The position numbers were made by a program, and so were the translations under genes. From Planctomycetota bacterium (GTDB lineage Bacteria; Planctomycetota; Planctomycetia; Pirellulales; Pirellulaceae), in contig JACNKX010000073.1 in the NCBI GenBank assembly GCA_014381825.1, positions 1 to 64,000 of the forward strand: DNA of 64,000 bases, written 5' to 3'. Below are positions 54,853 to 64,000 of this stretch, piece after piece (positions within the stretch are counted from its first letter, which is position 1; each line of letters opens with the position of its first letter). The notes under the pieces were generated by a model. The model searched no databases, had not been told where the DNA came from, and saw nothing but the letters and a program-made list of their open reading frames with translations.

Positions 54853-55602
54853 TCAGTCACTTACGTCAAATTCCTGGCTCTGCGGAAGCTCGTTGATACT
54901 GGCCATGCCGAACAGATCGAGAAAGCGGGCTGTTGTGAAATAGAGCGGTGTGCGGGGGTTTTCCTGCGTTCGCTCGATCCGAAGCAGTTCTCGGCGAACT
55001 AGTTGCGATAAGACCGCGCCGCTGGATTGGCCACGTAATTCGTTCACCGCGTCACGCGTTATTGGCTGTCGGTACGCTACCATCGCCAAGACGTCGACGG
55101 CGGGTTGCGATAGTTTGGCCTCGCGAACTCGACCGTAGAACTTGTCGCGCAAACGTCCGAATTCAGGGCGGAGTTGCAACGTGTAGCCGGCACCTGCGGA
55201 AACGATGCGATAGGGACAAGCCTGCTCGTCGTATGCGGCGTTCAATTCCTGCACTAGTTCGTCGATCTCACGAGGACTTACCCCGCGCATCAATCCTGCG
55301 ACAAGCCGCGCGGAAAGCGGTTCATTGTTCGAGCTGCCAACGAACAGCATTGCTTCCAGAATGCTGCGCGGCGTGACGTCGACTTCCTCCAAGTCATCGA
55401 TCGGCTCGCCGGCGTCTTTCTCATCTGGCTCAACTTCCGCAACCTCTTCGCCCTGGTACGGGTCCACGCCGCCATCGACTAATTGAGCGTAGGCTTCACT
55501 GAGATCTTCAAGGGACAACCCCTGATCGTCGAGAGGATTGGAGACTCCATCCAACCCGAGATCTTCGGCGACCGGTTGATTTTCGGAATGTTCTCGATCC
55601 AT
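54853..55602 (-). CDS. scpB: SMC-ScpAB complex subunit ScpB
   Basis: 249 aa from the ATG at 55602; a TTG 12 codons earlier gives the only longer form. An acidic, poorly conserved N-terminus (about 1-75) precedes two winged-helix domains with ILEAMLFVGSSNNEPLSARL, VSAGAGYTLQLRPEFGRL, LSQPAVDVLAMVAYRQPITR and NPRTPLYFTTARFLDLFGM. ScpB binds ScpA and, through it, SMC for chromosome condensation and segregation. The long acidic leader is larger than in most bacteria. Confidence 0.93.
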   Translation of the reverse strand: MDREHSENQPVAEDLGLDGVSNPLDDQGLSLEDLSEAYAQLVDGGVDPYQGEEVAEVEPDEKDAGEPIDDLEEVDVTPRSILEAMLFVGSSNNEPLSARLVAGLMRGVSPREIDELVQELNAAYDEQACPYRIVSAGAGYTLQLRPEFGRLRDKFYGRVREAKLSQPAVDVLAMVAYRQPITRDAVNELRGQSSGAVLSQLVRRELLRIERTQENPRTPLYFTTARFLDLFGMASINELPQSQEFDVSD

Positions 55603-55658
55603 TTCGGAACTATAGCGCGGTGAGCGAACGTTCGGCAATAGCAGACCGGCGTCGAGTT

Positions 55659-56504
55659 CTACCAGCGTTTGGCGTATTCAGCCTTCATGAACGCCAAACC
55701 GTCGCTGGCAAGTTGCTCTTCGCTTTCGTACATCCGTCGCCAGATCTTCGTCGCGGCGACGAGTTCCGGAAGTGCGAGCCCGAAGGCTTCGATCATCAAC
55801 CATCCGTCATAGCCGACTTCTTTCAGCGTATCGAAGTTCTCCGCCCAGTTGACGTTACCCGTCCCTGGCGTACTGCGATCGTTCTCCGAGATATGAACGT
55901 GGCAGCAAACATCGGCACAACTGCGAATGGCATCCGCGATGTTTTTCTCTTCGATGTTGGCGTGAAACGTGTCGTACATCATACGGCAGTTCGGGTGGTC
56001 GACGTCCTTCACGAAACGGGCGGCATCGGCATGCGTGTTCAATAAGTATGTCTCGAACCGATTCAAACACTCGACGCCTAACGTAACGCCGACGCTGCCC
56101 GCGTGTTCGGCAACTTGACGCATGCTATCAACTCCCCACTTCCACTCGTCTTCGGTCGGTCCTTGGCCAGAGAACACGCCCAGCGCGGAATGGTAGGGAC
56201 CGACAATGTGCGTCGCTCCCACGACAGCACAACAATCTAGCGCCTGCTTCGAGTTGGCGACGCCCGCAGCGCGAACCGCTGCATCGGGGCTGATTGGATT
56301 GTCTTCTTCGCCTCGCACCGTGACGGCGGTCCGTTCGAGCCCGAGTTCGTCCAGATGCTTGCCCCATGCGGCGTAATCGAGATCGGTATTGAACAGTGGC
56401 AGCTCGACCCCGTCGTAGCCCATGCTCTTCAGCGATGCGAGAACCGGTTTCAATCCTTCGTTAAGTTCGCCGCTCCAGAGCAGTAAGTTCATGCCAAACT
56501 TCAT
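55659..56504 (-). CDS. Sugar phosphate isomerase/epimerase (xylose-isomerase-like TIM barrel)
   Basis: 281 aa. The AP-endonuclease-2/D-tagatose-3-epimerase-like fold shows MGYDGVELPLFNTDLDYAAW, GVTLGVECLNRFETYLLNT, NCRMMYDTFHANIEEKNIAD and CCHVHISENDRSTPGTGNV, then GYDGWLMIEAFG. The metal-binding Glu, Asp, His and Glu residues of this family are all visible. Likely a ketose 3-epimerase; the sugar is unknown. Confidence 0.9.
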   Translation of the reverse strand: MKFGMNLLLWSGELNEGLKPVLASLKSMGYDGVELPLFNTDLDYAAWGKHLDELGLERTAVTVRGEEDNPISPDAAVRAAGVANSKQALDCCAVVGATHIVGPYHSALGVFSGQGPTEDEWKWGVDSMRQVAEHAGSVGVTLGVECLNRFETYLLNTHADAARFVKDVDHPNCRMMYDTFHANIEEKNIADAIRSCADVCCHVHISENDRSTPGTGNVNWAENFDTLKEVGYDGWLMIEAFGLALPELVAATKIWRRMYESEEQLASDGLAFMKAEYAKRW

Positions 56505-56630
56505 ATCTCTGTTCCTTGTAAGTCAGATGTAAATGTAGGCCGGACCAAGTCTTCGCAGTTCCGGCGGCCTGTGTGTTGCAGCGTCAATTTTGCCTTCAAC
56601 TGCCGGAACGGCACAAAGCCTTGATCCGGC

Positions 56631-57284
56631 CTACGTTGTTTCACCAACAAGCAATTCCGCGGATCGTTGTCGAACCAAACGGCGGGCTTCTGGAAACAAC
56701 TCAGCGAGATTCTCGGGTAACGCGGGCAGCCGAACTCGTCGCATGACACCGTTCAGCCGAAACAGCAGTTTGCCATCCTCTGCGTAGTCGTACAAGAACC
56801 GCGCCGCCGAAAACCGAGGGATAAAGAAGGCCAGCATGCCCGTTTCACGTGTCGCCATGCGATTGACCGTTTGATTCACGACGTACGGATCCAAAGAATC
56901 CATGACTGCGTAGTAACGGTCCAACACTTCTGGATCATCTTCGATCAACGTCGCATCGAGCAGCAATTCGACGAGAATATGGCCGAGAAAACTGGGTCGA
57001 AATCCATCGTCGTTTGGCAAGCGGTCACGAATCTCCTTCGTGAAGTGCATGCTCAGCTCCGCGAACGCTCGGGTTTGATGGAACCACTCGTCATCATGAT
57101 GATGTTGCATGATCCCTTTCGCGATCGCTGCAACTTGGGGATTCTCATCAGTGGTATGCGGAGCTGCCAGCTTCGACCTCGCTCGCATGCGCCGATTCAC
57201 GACACTTAACCAATCCGGTACGGCAGTGCCAGCAACGAAATACGGATCGTCGAGGTAGTGACGTGCGTGAGCGAAATAGTTCAT
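56631..57284 (-). CDS. Acyl-carrier-protein-phosphodiesterase-like helical protein
   Basis: 217 aa. The N-terminus MNYFAHARHYLDDPYFVAGT and DWL resemble AcpH-type and HD-fold-like proteins, and His-rich MQHHHDDEWFHQTRAF and FLGHILVELLLDATLIEDD suggest metal-binding histidines. Family members hydrolyse the phosphopantetheine of ACP, but similarity is limited to the opening and the His pattern. The start overlaps the stop of the large upstream gene (ATGA), so the two are translated together. Confidence 0.65.
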   Translation of the reverse strand: MNYFAHARHYLDDPYFVAGTAVPDWLSVVNRRMRARSKLAAPHTTDENPQVAAIAKGIMQHHHDDEWFHQTRAFAELSMHFTKEIRDRLPNDDGFRPSFLGHILVELLLDATLIEDDPEVLDRYYAVMDSLDPYVVNQTVNRMATRETGMLAFFIPRFSAARFLYDYAEDGKLLFRLNGVMRRVRLPALPENLAELFPEARRLVRQRSAELLVGETT

Positions 57285-60200
57285 TCAACAACCATCTCGC
57301 CATTCATCACCAGCCAGTGCCCAGGGAACGTGCAAAGATAAGGATATCGACCTGGCTGCTCGGGCGCTCGGAAGTAGATGGTGAAGTCGGCGCGAGGTAG
57401 GACCACATCGGTGTAGAAAAGAATATCGCTCGTATCCGGAATGTATTGTCGGACCACTGCGTCGGGGTCGGCGATCAATCGATTTGCCAAGCCGCCGACG
57501 CGTTGCAGCGTTCCAGGTTTAATGAGCGCAAGATTATGCGGCACGACATCGGGGTTCGACAGCGTTAAGGCAATCGACTCGCCGGCGCGAACTCGAATCT
57601 CCCGGGTCTTGTAGGAGAGGTTGCTGCCGGTTTCGATCGTGATCGCTCGAGCGGGCTTTAACTTCTTTTGGTGCGGGTTGGGAATGTACTTGGTGGCCAT
57701 CGCGAGATCGGCAAGGATTGGGTGCGGGTCAATTCGCTTGCTCGTTGGGCGATAGCCTTTGTAATCTTTAAACGGCTGAGCCAGTTTATGGACCGTCGCA
57801 AAAATGTCGTGAAACTGCTCCGACTTCGATTGAACTCGTAGATGCAACTGATTGACAGGCTGGAGATCTGGCAGCTCTAAGAACAAGGTCTTGCCGTCGG
57901 GACCTAGATGCGCACCCGCGATGCGAACTGTGTCATGCCCGCGGATTCCGAAGTGCTTGGGAGCAAATTCGGGCGAACCGTAGGCACTGCTGTAACGATA
58001 GTTCCAGCAGCTTGCAAAGTGACTTGACGCGTCGGCGGCGACTTTGCTATCCAAGGCGGAAGAAAACGTGATCGCTACGCCATTCTCATGGACGCGAATG
58101 TCGACCGGAAGCTGAACTTGATCGCCGGTATAGCGAACCCGTTGAAAACTACCATCCTCCGGCGTGTACGATCCCCAACCTTGCATCCCGGAAACGTAAA
58201 GTTGACCGTCTGCCGGACAGAAGCGACCGCGATGCGCACCCGAACGAAACTCGCCCGGAAGTGGGACGACGGCACCTTGCAGTTGGCCATCGACTTCGTC
58301 TCGCAACACGAGAAAGTGAGATCCCGTTCCAAACGAGAAGTGCAAGAGCTGTCCTTCAAGCGGTCCCCAGCGGTCGCTCGTGACTGTCGTCTGTCCGCCG
58401 GCAGAATTATCAAGACCGCGCGGCAAATACGCGAAAGGCAACTCAGGAACTTGATCGCCTTTGGGGCCCGGATAACCGAAGTAGGGCGCGTCTTTCACCG
58501 CGTCAGACAGCTTCGTCGCGCAAATCATTGATGCCGGAGTCCAACTGCCTTCTGAGCAAGGAACCGTCAAAAGACCGTCCGGTGAAACACCCAATCCGTC
58601 CGGATTGCGGAAGCCAGTTGCAACGACCTCGGCCCGTTTGCCGTCTGCTGAGATTCGCACGACACCCTGGTTGCCAGACGCGGTATAGAAGTTGCCATTG
58701 GCGTCTCGTTCCAAGCCACAGATAAAGTCGTGGCCGGCAGGAGACGTTTCGAATGCGTTGCTGAAACATTCGTAGAAGTCGGCAATGTCATCCCCATTCA
58801 AGTCGTGGAGCCGAGTGATCTGATCACGTCCGAGGACAAAGATGCCATCGTCATCAACGATAACACCCTGAGGTTGGTTCAAACCCGTAGCGAATCGTTG
58901 CCATGTCGCTTTGGTAGATGGATACTCCAAGTTCGAAACACGCCAAACATCCCCACGCATCGTGCAAACAATGGCTGATCCATCCGGCAAGAAGTCGTGA
59001 CCGCTACAAAATAACGTAGCATTCCACGGGTTTTGATGCGGAAGATCAATCGTGTCGATGACGTAAGGCGAGCCGCTTCCATGATGAATCGGCGTTTCGA
59101 TCACCACTGGCTCTCGTGTATTGGTGCGTAACGCCGTTTGAATCGAGTCAAATTCAACCCGCGAAACATCACGGACAAATCTCCCGTCGATCTCGTCAGG
59201 CATATCCAGATAGTCGAAGTCTCCAATCCGGTATGAAAACACCACGAGTTTCCCCATGCGATAGAAGCCCTTGTACTCCCGCTCTCCAGCGAGCTGCTCT
59301 TGTGTTGGCTTTGGTAGAGCCGTCCCGTCCATCATCGCGCCGTGCATAAAGCCGTGACGGACGGACGAGAACTTCAGAAATCCGTCCTTCCAAACCGCGT
59401 CATACGTCAGAGTCTCAGGATTGAAGCAGGCGGCCATTTCTCCGGCGTCACCCAACTGAACGCAAATGCCGCGCGGAACTGTCACGCCTGCGCCGCGAAA
59501 GATCGCACTTTGGACTGCCCCGAGTTTAACTTCATTCCAACGGTCGCTGGCCCATGTCTCTTCGTTCTGGTTGCCCCAATGACCAAGTTCTCCTCCGTCG
59601 AGTCCAGGAAATGCAGGCAGTAGCGAGAGAGTCGTTGGTTGCGCGCGGAAGTAGTCGGCTTCCTTCGCATAGTAGTCGTACAGACGATCTCGATTTACTT
59701 TCGCCTGCCAACTTGGCCAATCGTCTGGTCGAAGCGGCTTGCGATCATAGGGGAACGTGGCGGGGCCGTGGGAATGCACGCTCGCGTGCTCAAGCAGTGC
59801 ATTCATCTCGTCAATCGGCACGCCGTCCGGTGTGCCCAAGACTGCCAGAAAGCGGAACAAATCATTTGCTTGCTCCCTCGACATGGCTGCGAGCAAGTTA
59901 TCGGGCATCAAGGTGCCGATCGGCTGTTCAAAGTCGATCGATTTAATGTCGATCGTCTTCACAGCGGCTTGCGGGCGCGTAGGATCTCGCAAAACCAATT
60001 GCTTGTCGTCACGACGTACGACATAGCCACGATGCGTGTTACCTTCGTCGGTAACTACAAGATGAGCGACATACTCTGGCTTGATGTGGCGCTTCGGCCA
60101 GAGCACTGATTCGACAAGCTCATGCGCCTTTCGCTGAGGCTTTAGCTTTGTTAAGTCGGGCCCCACGCTTCCTCCGTGTTCGCCAATTTTGTGACACGAT

Positions 60201-61789
60201 AGACACGCGGACTTTGCCGATGCGAAAACAACCAGCCCACGATGCGAGCTGCCCGATTCCATCGACTGAGCAACGAATTGGTCGACCAGTTCCTGTGAGT
60301 ACTCAGACGGGACGGCAGCAGGTGACTGTTCGTTTTTCGCTGCGTCATCGGCACGCCATAGAAGCAAAGTTTCGTCGTCTTTCGTTACTTGGCCACTCGA
60401 ATCGGCGTCAATCACTCTCGCGCCACGCGAGAGACGCACCCAGTCGATCGCTCCCGTGCATCCGAGTCCACCTTCGACCAATCGCCCAATTGCGAGATCG
60501 CCAGGAACGGCTACCCGTTCTGTTCGTTTGACTGGCTGCTCGGCAACCAGCTCACCATCTGAATACAGTCGCACGCGCTGTGGCTCGTAAATCATGGCGA
60601 CGTCGTGCGGCTGGCCGTCACAGATCATGGCGTTGGAATTGACGTGATCCGGCTCGCACCCAGGAAGGTAGGCTGTCAACATGCCAGACCCGTTCATCGA
60701 GAAGAGTTCCCAATGCGCGGCAGATTGTTTCGTGTCACTTGCAACCAGGATGTTGTAGTTGTCTTTGCGCGGAAGCGTGACTCGACACTCAACGGTTATT
60801 GGCGGCTGCCGAAACTCTGGCTTCCCGACAAGCACGCTTCCGCGCAACCGCCCGGAGTTCTGCGGAGTTGCGGAAACCGGAGACCAAGTTCGAGGCTTCG
60901 GCTTTGCGCCCGCTGGCTTGCCGCTCAATTGCGGCAAAATCCAATCCAAGCCGTCTAAGTTGTCTTGAAGTCGCTCGGCAACGTCATCCTGCGTGTGTCC
61001 AATAATTCCAATTGGCCCGGAGTATCCTGAGTCCCGAATAGCCTTCAGCAACAACACATCGAACTCGCCTTCACCCAACGGAAGAATCTTCTGTCCCCTT
61101 TGTTCGCCGTCACGAGTCATTCCGTTCAGGTTCAGACAGAGCAGATACGGCTTCATCAGCTGCAAGACGTCTGCAAAATCGTCAATGTGCTCATGCGCAT
61201 GATGCTGGTTGTAAACGATACCCACGTGGTCAGCATCGTGATGCTCGCGCAGGTACTCGCACACGGCCACCATGTTCGCCGGTTCGCCGTGCCACCCCCC
61301 GTGATTGTAAAGCCCGAGCTTACTGCCAAGCTTCCGCGTCCGTTCGACCACAGGCAAGATCTGCATCGCCGCCTGCCGAACCTTTTCTTCCTGCGTGTCT
61401 GCAGTTGGAGATGAAAGCATCAGCCAGATCTGTGGATGCAGACCGTGTTTCTCAAACAGTCTGAAGGCTTCGTCATGCAAGCCCCAAAAGGCAAAGTATT
61501 CAAGTCCGTGACGTTTGTACTCCAGGATCTCCTCCTCGAATGTCGCCACATGCTCCGCACGCCAGTCGTAAGCAACGCGCCGCAACCCCAAGTCCTTCAA
61601 CATCGCTGCACGTTCTGCAGGTCCTCGCTTCTTGCCGTCAAACGGAACGATACACCAAGCGACGAGTCGGTCGCGCGCGAAGTTATCACGTTCGTTCGTT
61701 GCTTCGGCTCGAATCTCGCTGCTGCTTGATATAGCCAGAAGCACAGTCCAGCAAAACAAGCTCAGGCGAATACACTCATATTGGCTCAT
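57281..61789 (-). CDS. Giant secreted multidomain protein: TIM barrel, LamG, cytochrome c, DUF6797, propeller, cupredoxin
   Basis: 1502 aa from the ATG at 61789 (a TTG four codons earlier is possible). After the signal peptide (about 1-27), modules appear in order: a sugar-isomerase-like TIM barrel (about 30-300); a LamG/concanavalin-like domain (about 320-470); a c-type heme domain (CLSCHKIGEHGG, Cys529, Cys532, His533); a DUF6797-type region (GLDGGELGHWGNQNEE); a beta-propeller with NHL-like strands (DIADFYECFSNAFETSPAGH); and a terminal cupredoxin with His1418, Cys1486, His1491 and Met1495, a type 1 copper set (YLCTFPGHW). Heme and copper in one chain indicate extracytoplasmic electron transfer linked to sugar binding. 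Function unknown. Confidence 0.85.
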   Translation of the reverse strand: MSQYECIRLSLFCWTVLLAISSSSEIRAEATNERDNFARDRLVAWCIVPFDGKKRGPAERAAMLKDLGLRRVAYDWRAEHVATFEEEILEYKRHGLEYFAFWGLHDEAFRLFEKHGLHPQIWLMLSSPTADTQEEKVRQAAMQILPVVERTRKLGSKLGLYNHGGWHGEPANMVAVCEYLREHHDADHVGIVYNQHHAHEHIDDFADVLQLMKPYLLCLNLNGMTRDGEQRGQKILPLGEGEFDVLLLKAIRDSGYSGPIGIIGHTQDDVAERLQDNLDGLDWILPQLSGKPAGAKPKPRTWSPVSATPQNSGRLRGSVLVGKPEFRQPPITVECRVTLPRKDNYNILVASDTKQSAAHWELFSMNGSGMLTAYLPGCEPDHVNSNAMICDGQPHDVAMIYEPQRVRLYSDGELVAEQPVKRTERVAVPGDLAIGRLVEGGLGCTGAIDWVRLSRGARVIDADSSGQVTKDDETLLLWRADDAAKNEQSPAAVPSEYSQELVDQFVAQSMESGSSHRGLVVFASAKSACLSCHKIGEHGGSVGPDLTKLKPQRKAHELVESVLWPKRHIKPEYVAHLVVTDEGNTHRGYVVRRDDKQLVLRDPTRPQAAVKTIDIKSIDFEQPIGTLMPDNLLAAMSREQANDLFRFLAVLGTPDGVPIDEMNALLEHASVHSHGPATFPYDRKPLRPDDWPSWQAKVNRDRLYDYYAKEADYFRAQPTTLSLLPAFPGLDGGELGHWGNQNEETWASDRWNEVKLGAVQSAIFRGAGVTVPRGICVQLGDAGEMAACFNPETLTYDAVWKDGFLKFSSVRHGFMHGAMMDGTALPKPTQEQLAGEREYKGFYRMGKLVVFSYRIGDFDYLDMPDEIDGRFVRDVSRVEFDSIQTALRTNTREPVVIETPIHHGSGSPYVIDTIDLPHQNPWNATLFCSGHDFLPDGSAIVCTMRGDVWRVSNLEYPSTKATWQRFATGLNQPQGVIVDDDGIFVLGRDQITRLHDLNGDDIADFYECFSNAFETSPAGHDFICGLERDANGNFYTASGNQGVVRISADGKRAEVVATGFRNPDGLGVSPDGLLTVPCSEGSWTPASMICATKLSDAVKDAPYFGYPGPKGDQVPELPFAYLPRGLDNSAGGQTTVTSDRWGPLEGQLLHFSFGTGSHFLVLRDEVDGQLQGAVVPLPGEFRSGAHRGRFCPADGQLYVSGMQGWGSYTPEDGSFQRVRYTGDQVQLPVDIRVHENGVAITFSSALDSKVAADASSHFASCWNYRYSSAYGSPEFAPKHFGIRGHDTVRIAGAHLGPDGKTLFLELPDLQPVNQLHLRVQSKSEQFHDIFATVHKLAQPFKDYKGYRPTSKRIDPHPILADLAMATKYIPNPHQKKLKPARAITIETGSNLSYKTREIRVRAGESIALTLSNPDVVPHNLALIKPGTLQRVGGLANRLIADPDAVVRQYIPDTSDILFYTDVVLPRADFTIYFRAPEQPGRYPYLCTFPGHWLVMNGEMVVE

Positions 61790-62125
61790 GGCGAATTGCA
61801 ACTAAGAAGGGAAGGCGTTTGGAATTACTGACTTACGAATCGCAAGCGTGTAACTATCCTAGCTGAACCTAAACAGAATTTGGATGGCGAGGACGAGCCA
61901 GCGTGCAAATTAATTGGCAGGATTCGGTAGCCGAAGTCGTGGGACTACGGGAGCGCTCCGGATATCGTCCGAAGTGGCACAACTTCGGCTACGGTAGGTG
62001 CCATCCGGATAACCGGTACGACCGGACAATCCGGGTAATCGATCCTATCGGGGGTCTGCTACGACCGATTCAGATAGTACGGTCGTCTCTTTCATTAATT
62101 CCCCCATTATTGTTCGCGGTGTAGT
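61790..62125. other. Intergenic region before the efflux operon
   Basis: 336 bases without a supported gene. It contains short direct and inverted motifs around CCGG (ATCCGGATAACCGG and GACCGGACAATCCGGG, 61993-62035) and an inverted repeat ACGACCG (62061-62067) / CGGTCGT (62080-62086). These could be operator sites for the efflux genes. Confidence 0.4.
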
Positions 62126-63532
62126 GTGTCCCCTCGATTTCTAGCCTCCATCCTGAGCCTTGCGCTAGCGACCGGGTGCATCTCGCCGATGCATCATCTG
62201 CGTTGCCACGTTAGCGGAGACGTTCTCACACGGACGGGCTATGATCTCGGACCGCCGACACCCGCCAGCGATCTTGTGTTCGACGAGTGGGTGATCTGGG
62301 AAGATGGGATCTCGGAGGAGGAAGCGGTTGCCGTAGGCTTGTGGAATAATCCGGCCTATCAAGAGTTGCTTGCCGATCTCGATATCACGCAGGCCGACAT
62401 CATTCAGGCGGCACAGTTACAGAACCCGCAAGTCACCACGATGTTTCCGATCAGTGCGAAACAGTGGGAGTTTGCTTTGCTGGTCCCGCTTGATGTACTG
62501 TACCTGCGACCGGTGCGAGTATCGGCCGCTGAACTGGAGTCACGCCGCGTTGCAGAAAGATTGGCGCAAGACGGCTTGAACGTTGTACGAGATATTCGTC
62601 TTGCCTACATCGATTGGCAACTTTCCATTCAGCGAGTACAACTCGCTGAGCAAGGAGCGGCATTACGGAACGAAGTTGCACGCATCGCCGAAGCGCGACT
62701 TGCGGCTGGCGACGTCGCGGAACTAGACGTATCGGCGGTCCGCTTGGACGCACTTGTGGGCACGGGAGAAGTCTCGCGAACCGCGCGCGATGCCGATCTG
62801 GCTCGCGAACGACTGCGATATATACTAGGTATTCAATTGTCGGACGTCTCTTTGATTTCCCCGTCTTCACCGCCAACGAGACGCGCTGCATACGCTGAAG
62901 ATCTCGACCTGCCATCGCTCGTAAACGAAGCCGTTTCGTCGCGGCCTGATCTGCGAGCTGTCGAATTGGCAGTCTTTGCCGCGGAAGAACGTTCGGAACT
63001 CGCGAGGCGCAACATTTGGCAAGTTGCTGGAATCCTACCAGACATCAACTCACGTGGCTTCAAAGGTTTTGAAGCGGGACCTGGATTGCGATTTACTGTT
63101 CCTTTATTTCATCAGAACCAAGGCCAGATCGCGCAAGCTGAAGCGGATGCGGAACGCTTACGCCGTCAGTACGTGAATCGTCGTGACTTGGCCGCTTGGG
63201 AAGTGCGCCAAGCCTACATTCAATTTCTACAAGCCCAAACCGACCTGAAACTTTGGCGTGATCAAATCTTGCCGCAGGCAGATCAAGCCGTGACGAGTTC
63301 GCGCAGCGCACTTGAGGAAGATCGCGTGTCGCTGCTTCTCGTGTTGGAGACAACGCGGCAGTTGCTGAATGCTCAACAGCGTGAGCGAGAATCCGAAGCG
63401 CAACTCCGCCGGTCGATTGCAGAACTCGAACGTAGCGTCGGACGCCCTTTAACCGACACGATGGCCAACGCCCCAATGCACTCGGAAATGCTACCGATTC
63501 CGCAGGTAGATGTAAGGGAAGCCACACGATGA
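62126..63532 (+). CDS. TolC-family outer-membrane efflux lipoprotein
   Basis: 468 aa from a GTG. A lipobox (LALATGC, Cys18) makes it a lipoprotein. Two homologous halves with long coiled-coil helices: VGLWNNPAYQELLADLDITQ, LAYIDWQLSIQRVQLAEQGA and AEARLAAGDVAELDVSAVRL, then AYIQFLQAQTDLKLWRDQIL and RSALEEDRVSLLLVLETTRQ. This is the OEP pattern of RND and heavy-metal efflux systems. Its stop overlaps the start of the adaptor gene (ATGA). Confidence 0.9.
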   Translation: MSPRFLASILSLALATGCISPMHHLRCHVSGDVLTRTGYDLGPPTPASDLVFDEWVIWEDGISEEEAVAVGLWNNPAYQELLADLDITQADIIQAAQLQNPQVTTMFPISAKQWEFALLVPLDVLYLRPVRVSAAELESRRVAERLAQDGLNVVRDIRLAYIDWQLSIQRVQLAEQGAALRNEVARIAEARLAAGDVAELDVSAVRLDALVGTGEVSRTARDADLARERLRYILGIQLSDVSLISPSSPPTRRAAYAEDLDLPSLVNEAVSSRPDLRAVELAVFAAEERSELARRNIWQVAGILPDINSRGFKGFEAGPGLRFTVPLFHQNQGQIAQAEADAERLRRQYVNRRDLAAWEVRQAYIQFLQAQTDLKLWRDQILPQADQAVTSSRSALEEDRVSLLLVLETTRQLLNAQQRERESEAQLRRSIAELERSVGRPLTDTMANAPMHSEMLPIPQVDVREATR

Positions 63533-64000
63533 ACGCTGGTGTTCCAATGCAAACTCCTACCCGTAGCGGAAGTCATGAGCCTTCCGGCGCGCAAACAGCA
63601 CGACTCAAATTCTCACGAATTCGGCTACTATCGCTGCTCGTATCGTTGACACTGTTCATCGGATGCAACAAGTCGGCAAAACCTGATGTTTCCAAGAAAG
63701 AACCAGCACACGTCGACCATCACGTTGACGAACAAGACTTAAACAAGATTACTCTGACTGAGCAAGCAGAAAAGCGGCTGGGCATTCAATTGGTGGAGAC
63801 CGCTTTGACAGAGATTCAGCGACGGCGGACAGTTGGCGGAGAAGTACTGCTTCCGCCAGGGAAAACGATTACGATCTCGGCACCGATTGCCGGCACACTC
63901 TCCCATCCGCCGGGCACGACCGCACCAGTTCCCGGCAACCGCCTTGAAGCTGGATCAACGGTATTCGCGTTCGCCCCTCTGCTCACTCCCGAACGCGATG
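63529..64000 (+). CDS. Membrane fusion protein of an RND-type efflux pump, N-terminal part
   Basis: 157 codons, open to the window end, so the gene is incomplete here. ATGA overlap with the TolC-type gene. A long, positively charged leader precedes a hydrophobic segment and a lipobox-like LFIGC (Cys46). A His-rich stretch (HVDHHVDEQDLNKI) and EQAEKRLGIQLVETALTEIQ lead into the beta-barrel/lipoyl start (GGEVLLPPGKTITISAPIAG). This is the CusB/CzcB-type layout, so metal or drug efflux is likely; the pump gene should follow. Confidence 0.8.
   Translation, partial: MNAGVPMQTPTRSGSHEPSGAQTARLKFSRIRLLSLLVSLTLFIGCNKSAKPDVSKKEPAHVDHHVDEQDLNKITLTEQAEKRLGIQLVETALTEIQRRRTVGGEVLLPPGKTITISAPIAGTLSHPPGTTAPVPGNRLEAGSTVFAFAPLLTPERD

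Overview
The window looks like a Planctomycetes chromosome, most likely Pirellulales (Rhodopirellula/Blastopirellula-like). The reasons are the paired DUF1592-type cytochrome and DUF1552 genes, many secreted propeller, sialidase, DUF1080 and sulfatase-type proteins, a split set of tetrahydromethanopterin/methanofuran C1 genes, HflK/HflC, FHA-free Ser/Thr kinases and HD-GYP regulators. Taxonomy is inferred from gene content only; no rRNA gene is present.

Layout. 1-4080: a variable region with a transglutaminase-like gene, an orphan RHS-core tail gene, a small membrane protein, an integrase C-terminal remnant and the 3' half of a tRNA-Met(CAT), probably an old attachment site. 4150-17320: housekeeping and secreted genes (PQQ-like propeller, His/Tyr-rich repeat protein, fatty acid desaturase, hflK-hflC, purU, hisS, HD-GYP regulator, zinc-ribbon proteins, a decayed sulfatase, DUF547). 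17398-22160: porin, acyl-CoA dehydrogenase, PhnD-like binding protein and a degenerate-TusA/ferritin-like fusion. 22382-26959: formylmethanofuran dehydrogenase genes fwdD, a 53-aa ORF, fwdB, fwdA and fwdC, with two long palindromic repeats. 27134-38387: secreted and membrane proteins, including a cytochrome/HMA fusion. 38563-45890: ArsR regulator, transglutaminase, a three-subunit molybdenum hydroxylase with a MoaD-like protein and an aldehyde dehydrogenase. 45910-50339: three propeller-type glycan-active candidates. 50386-57284: ftr, kinase, accD, dead histidine phosphatase, rpe, scpB and a sugar isomerase. 57281-64000: a six-module secreted protein and the start of a TolC/RND-type efflux operon, cut by the window edge.

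Main discovery candidate. fwdB carries an in-frame TGA at codon 116, exactly where the Mo/W-ligating Cys or Sec of formylmethanofuran dehydrogenases and formate dehydrogenases lies (Sec-His-Gly-Pro). The reading frame is otherwise open over 444 codons. A 7-bp hairpin with an AGTT loop starts 18 nt after the TGA, matching a bacterial SECIS element. The protein also keeps an N-terminal [4Fe-4S] Cys motif, and a separate fwdD supplies the molybdopterin-dinucleotide-binding domain. The bacterial FhcABCD complex characterised in Methylorubrum is a formyltransferase/hydrolase without this redox site. The set here therefore looks like a true, selenocysteine-dependent redox formylmethanofuran dehydrogenase in a bacterium. 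ftr (formylmethanofuran:H4MPT formyltransferase) lies 24 kb away, and purU (10-formyl-THF deformylase) is also in the window, so the C1 genes form a coherent formyl-transfer and oxidation route.
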